From positions 186,001 through 250,000 of the forward strand of contig NC_016488.1 in assembly GCF_000227115.2 (NCBI RefSeq): 64,000 nucleotides of DNA, in the 5' to 3' direction. The notes under the pieces are model-generated. The model saw nothing but the letters and a program-made list of their open reading frames with translations. It was not told the DNA's origin and searched no databases. Below, piece after piece: positions 62,175 to 64,000 of the stretch. How positions within the stretch are numbered: the first letter of the stretch is position 1; each line of letters opens with the position of its first letter. The position numbers were made by a program, and so were the translations under genes. Origin of the DNA: Naumovozyma dairenensis CBS 421 (lineage: Eukaryota > Ascomycota > Saccharomycetes > Saccharomycetales > Saccharomycetaceae).

Positions 62175-64000
62175 ATGTCTAACCTTGCTGTGAACCTTCC
62201 CTTAGAGGTACTAGAAAAGATTATTGACTTAGATATGGACAGTTGTCAAACTTTTTTGGCCTGGTCTCAAATTTCAACATATTTTAGGGATATAATTAAA
62301 ACTCGAATTGGAATCGTTCTAGTTAAGGATGGTCTGGTTGAACCAACTGCAGAAACGTTTCCTTTGGATTTTAATGTGTTACTTACTAATTCCAATCATT
62401 TTTTAATTGATAGTGACATTCCTTTGGAGGAATCATCTACCTATGATCGCTTCCTTAGTTTTATGAATCAATTCCACAATATTCTGGTCATAATACAATC
62501 GGATAGAAGTTTTAGTGACTCACTAGCGTCTATTCTAGGGGAAATCGGCCGTAATAGCTACATAGGGGCAACTATAAATATCATTTACAATAGTTCAGTT
62601 GACTTTCTAAGTAAATTATATTTCAGAGAATTATCGTTATATCAAAGGGCCCTAAATTTATGTGAACTTCATGTTGTAGGGAACAGAGTGCCGATGCAAT
62701 CAGAAACATGTGACATTGACACCCTTTTCAAGACTACTTATATTTATAATTTGAAATCACTTTATTCATTGGATATTAAAGATGATACACATATTTTGAT
62801 TGCTCCTCAGTTGAGACACATTAGGCAAATTAGTTGTTCTGATACGTCTACAGATCTAGTTCAATTTCTATCAAAATGCACCAAGTTAAAATATATCGAA
62901 GGAACAAAGTTCCCATTACCGTTCAAGAACATTAGGAAATATCGCATGCCGTTTTGTCAATCAATGACTTTAACAAACTATAATCATAGTATAACATATC
63001 CAATAATCGATGGATCAAAAGTTTCTACAGAACTTATTTTAGTTCCAACTCTAAGAGCAGTTGATCCTGAATTTTCTCGTCTAATGTTCCCCAATATATC
63101 TAGAATGGTTTTGAAAGTGACAGGATTTACTCGTCATGTAGTAGATTTTAAATGTTGTCATTTCCGTAATTTGAAACAATTGAGCATCAAAGGCGCTACC
63201 ATCCCATGGATGTCCCTAATAAATTCAGATGTTGAAAGTATTGACAGTTTGGAATTGATTTTAAATACAGAAGATGATTTGAAATGGTTGCAGGAATGTC
63301 CATTCAAATTAGAAACATTATACATTGGATCAATTGGAGGGCAACTGATTAATGATTACCAAATTAATCCTATTTTTGAAACTTCAAAATTGGTAGCGAC
63401 GAATTTTGAGTTAGATCTTCATAATTTATGGCAATGCTACCTTTTACAAAACCTTATCTTGCCAAATTTACATCAAGAAAATTCATTGACAATTTATTTC
63501 AACGAAACTCAATTAACCTCGATAGTTAATGAAAATGACAAACCTTTGAAGAAATTAAATTTAACACATGAAGACAAATGTATAATCTACAAATTGCCAG
63601 AGCTTACGCATTTCACCCTAATTTGTATTGAGCCAAGAATTTCCTCAGGAAATAGCAATCCAAATGTCTCATCGACAAACAGTATCCGAACACTTAGCGC
63701 TTCTTCTTCGAGCTCGACGAAATCATTTGGTTCGCACCAAGATTATAATAATAATTCAAATATGTATGCCATCGATGCTGCATTAACAGGTTCAATGAAT
63801 TATTCTATTTCCCCCTCTCAATTTAGGAGGAACAGTTTAGCTGGTTTGGATGATAATACTGCACGGAGACAAAGTATGATCACCTTTGATTATCCTCATT
63901 CAATCCTTACTCATACCTCCCAAAATAATGCAAACAAGAGAAGAAAATCATCTTTATCAAGCATAGGTATAGCCCCTTCATTACTAGGTCCAAATACAGA
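62175..64000 (+). CDS. F-box protein, YDR131C/DAS1-like, 3' partial
   Basis: The frame is open from ATG 62175 to the window edge, at least 608 codons. The N-terminus MSNLAVNLPLEVLEKIIDLD then FLAWSQISTYFRDIIKTRI is a degenerate F-box of about 40 residues, expected to bind Skp1. A long region with irregular Leu-rich segments follows (LKQLSIKGATIPWMSLINSD; LETLYIGSIGG). From about residue 490 the sequence turns Ser/Asn-rich with three RRxS sites (RRNS, RRQS, RRKSS). Orientation and map position fit YDR131C, whose paralog is DAS1. Substrates are unknown to me, and the assignment rests on synteny and the F-box. Confidence 0.72.
   Translation, partial: MSNLAVNLPLEVLEKIIDLDMDSCQTFLAWSQISTYFRDIIKTRIGIVLVKDGLVEPTAETFPLDFNVLLTNSNHFLIDSDIPLEESSTYDRFLSFMNQFHNILVIIQSDRSFSDSLASILGEIGRNSYIGATINIIYNSSVDFLSKLYFRELSLYQRALNLCELHVVGNRVPMQSETCDIDTLFKTTYIYNLKSLYSLDIKDDTHILIAPQLRHIRQISCSDTSTDLVQFLSKCTKLKYIEGTKFPLPFKNIRKYRMPFCQSMTLTNYNHSITYPIIDGSKVSTELILVPTLRAVDPEFSRLMFPNISRMVLKVTGFTRHVVDFKCCHFRNLKQLSIKGATIPWMSLINSDVESIDSLELILNTEDDLKWLQECPFKLETLYIGSIGGQLINDYQINPIFETSKLVATNFELDLHNLWQCYLLQNLILPNLHQENSLTIYFNETQLTSIVNENDKPLKKLNLTHEDKCIIYKLPELTHFTLICIEPRISSGNSNPNVSSTNSIRTLSASSSSSTKSFGSHQDYNNNSNMYAIDAALTGSMNYSISPSQFRRNSLAGLDDNTARRQSMITFDYPHSILTHTSQNNANKRRKSSLSSIGIAPSLLGPNT

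Overview
This window comes from the nuclear genome of a budding yeast of the family Saccharomycetaceae, related to Saccharomyces cerevisiae but not that species. It is AT-rich, with compact genes that almost all lack introns. The one intron I could support, in RUB1, has textbook yeast signals (GTATGT, TACTAAC, CAG). Gene order and orientation follow the S. cerevisiae chromosome IV right-arm block from YDR164C down to about YDR131C, read backwards. Single copies of genes that have duplicated partners elsewhere in post-whole-genome-duplication yeasts (EKI1, SWI5, MKC7, CTH1), plus local gain and loss of neighbours, point to a post-duplication genus such as Naumovozyma, Kazachstania or Nakaseomyces. 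I cannot name the species from sequence alone.

Layout, left to right: SEC1 (5' end outside the window), CWC15, NBP2, ACL4, SSY1, SAC3, HOM2, RPA14, CPR1. Then comes a predicted beta-mannosyltransferase that S. cerevisiae lacks, followed by a 4.2 kb interval with no convincing gene. Next are ENT5, GIR2, CTH1, NUM1, KGD2, EKI1 and SWI5, then SWF1 and ZRT2 (which sit elsewhere in S. cerevisiae), then TAF12, MKC7, PEX7, DOP1, MTQ2, RUB1 (two exons) and an F-box gene cut by the right edge. SAN1 is missing between MKC7 and PEX7, and HPR1, RGP1, YCF1 and YDR132C are missing between RUB1 and the F-box gene.

The genes do not form an operon-like system. They cover membrane traffic (SEC1, ENT5, DOP1, SWF1), gene expression (CWC15, SAC3, RPA14, TAF12, SWI5, CTH1, MTQ2), amino-acid sensing and synthesis (SSY1, HOM2), mitochondria and nuclear positioning (KGD2, NUM1), lipid and zinc supply (EKI1, ZRT2), and the cell surface (MKC7, beta-mannosyltransferase). 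Several promoters carry sites that fit gene function: PAC/RRPE boxes at ACL4 and RPA14, a Gcn4 site at HOM2, a Mcm1-forkhead pair at SWI5, a near-consensus zinc-response element at ZRT2, and AU-rich elements in the presumed CTH1 3' UTR.

The parts most worth a second look are the gene-free interval, which holds a 48-bp inverted repeat pair (43 of 48 identical, about 590 bp apart) and a dense TTGCCC cluster; the acquired or retained beta-mannosyltransferase next to it; and the TAF12 glutamine tract, where the intact ORF seems to read the repeats out of the ancestral frame. I saw no CRISPR array, rRNA, tRNA gene or complete transposon. No clearly new multi-gene system is visible.
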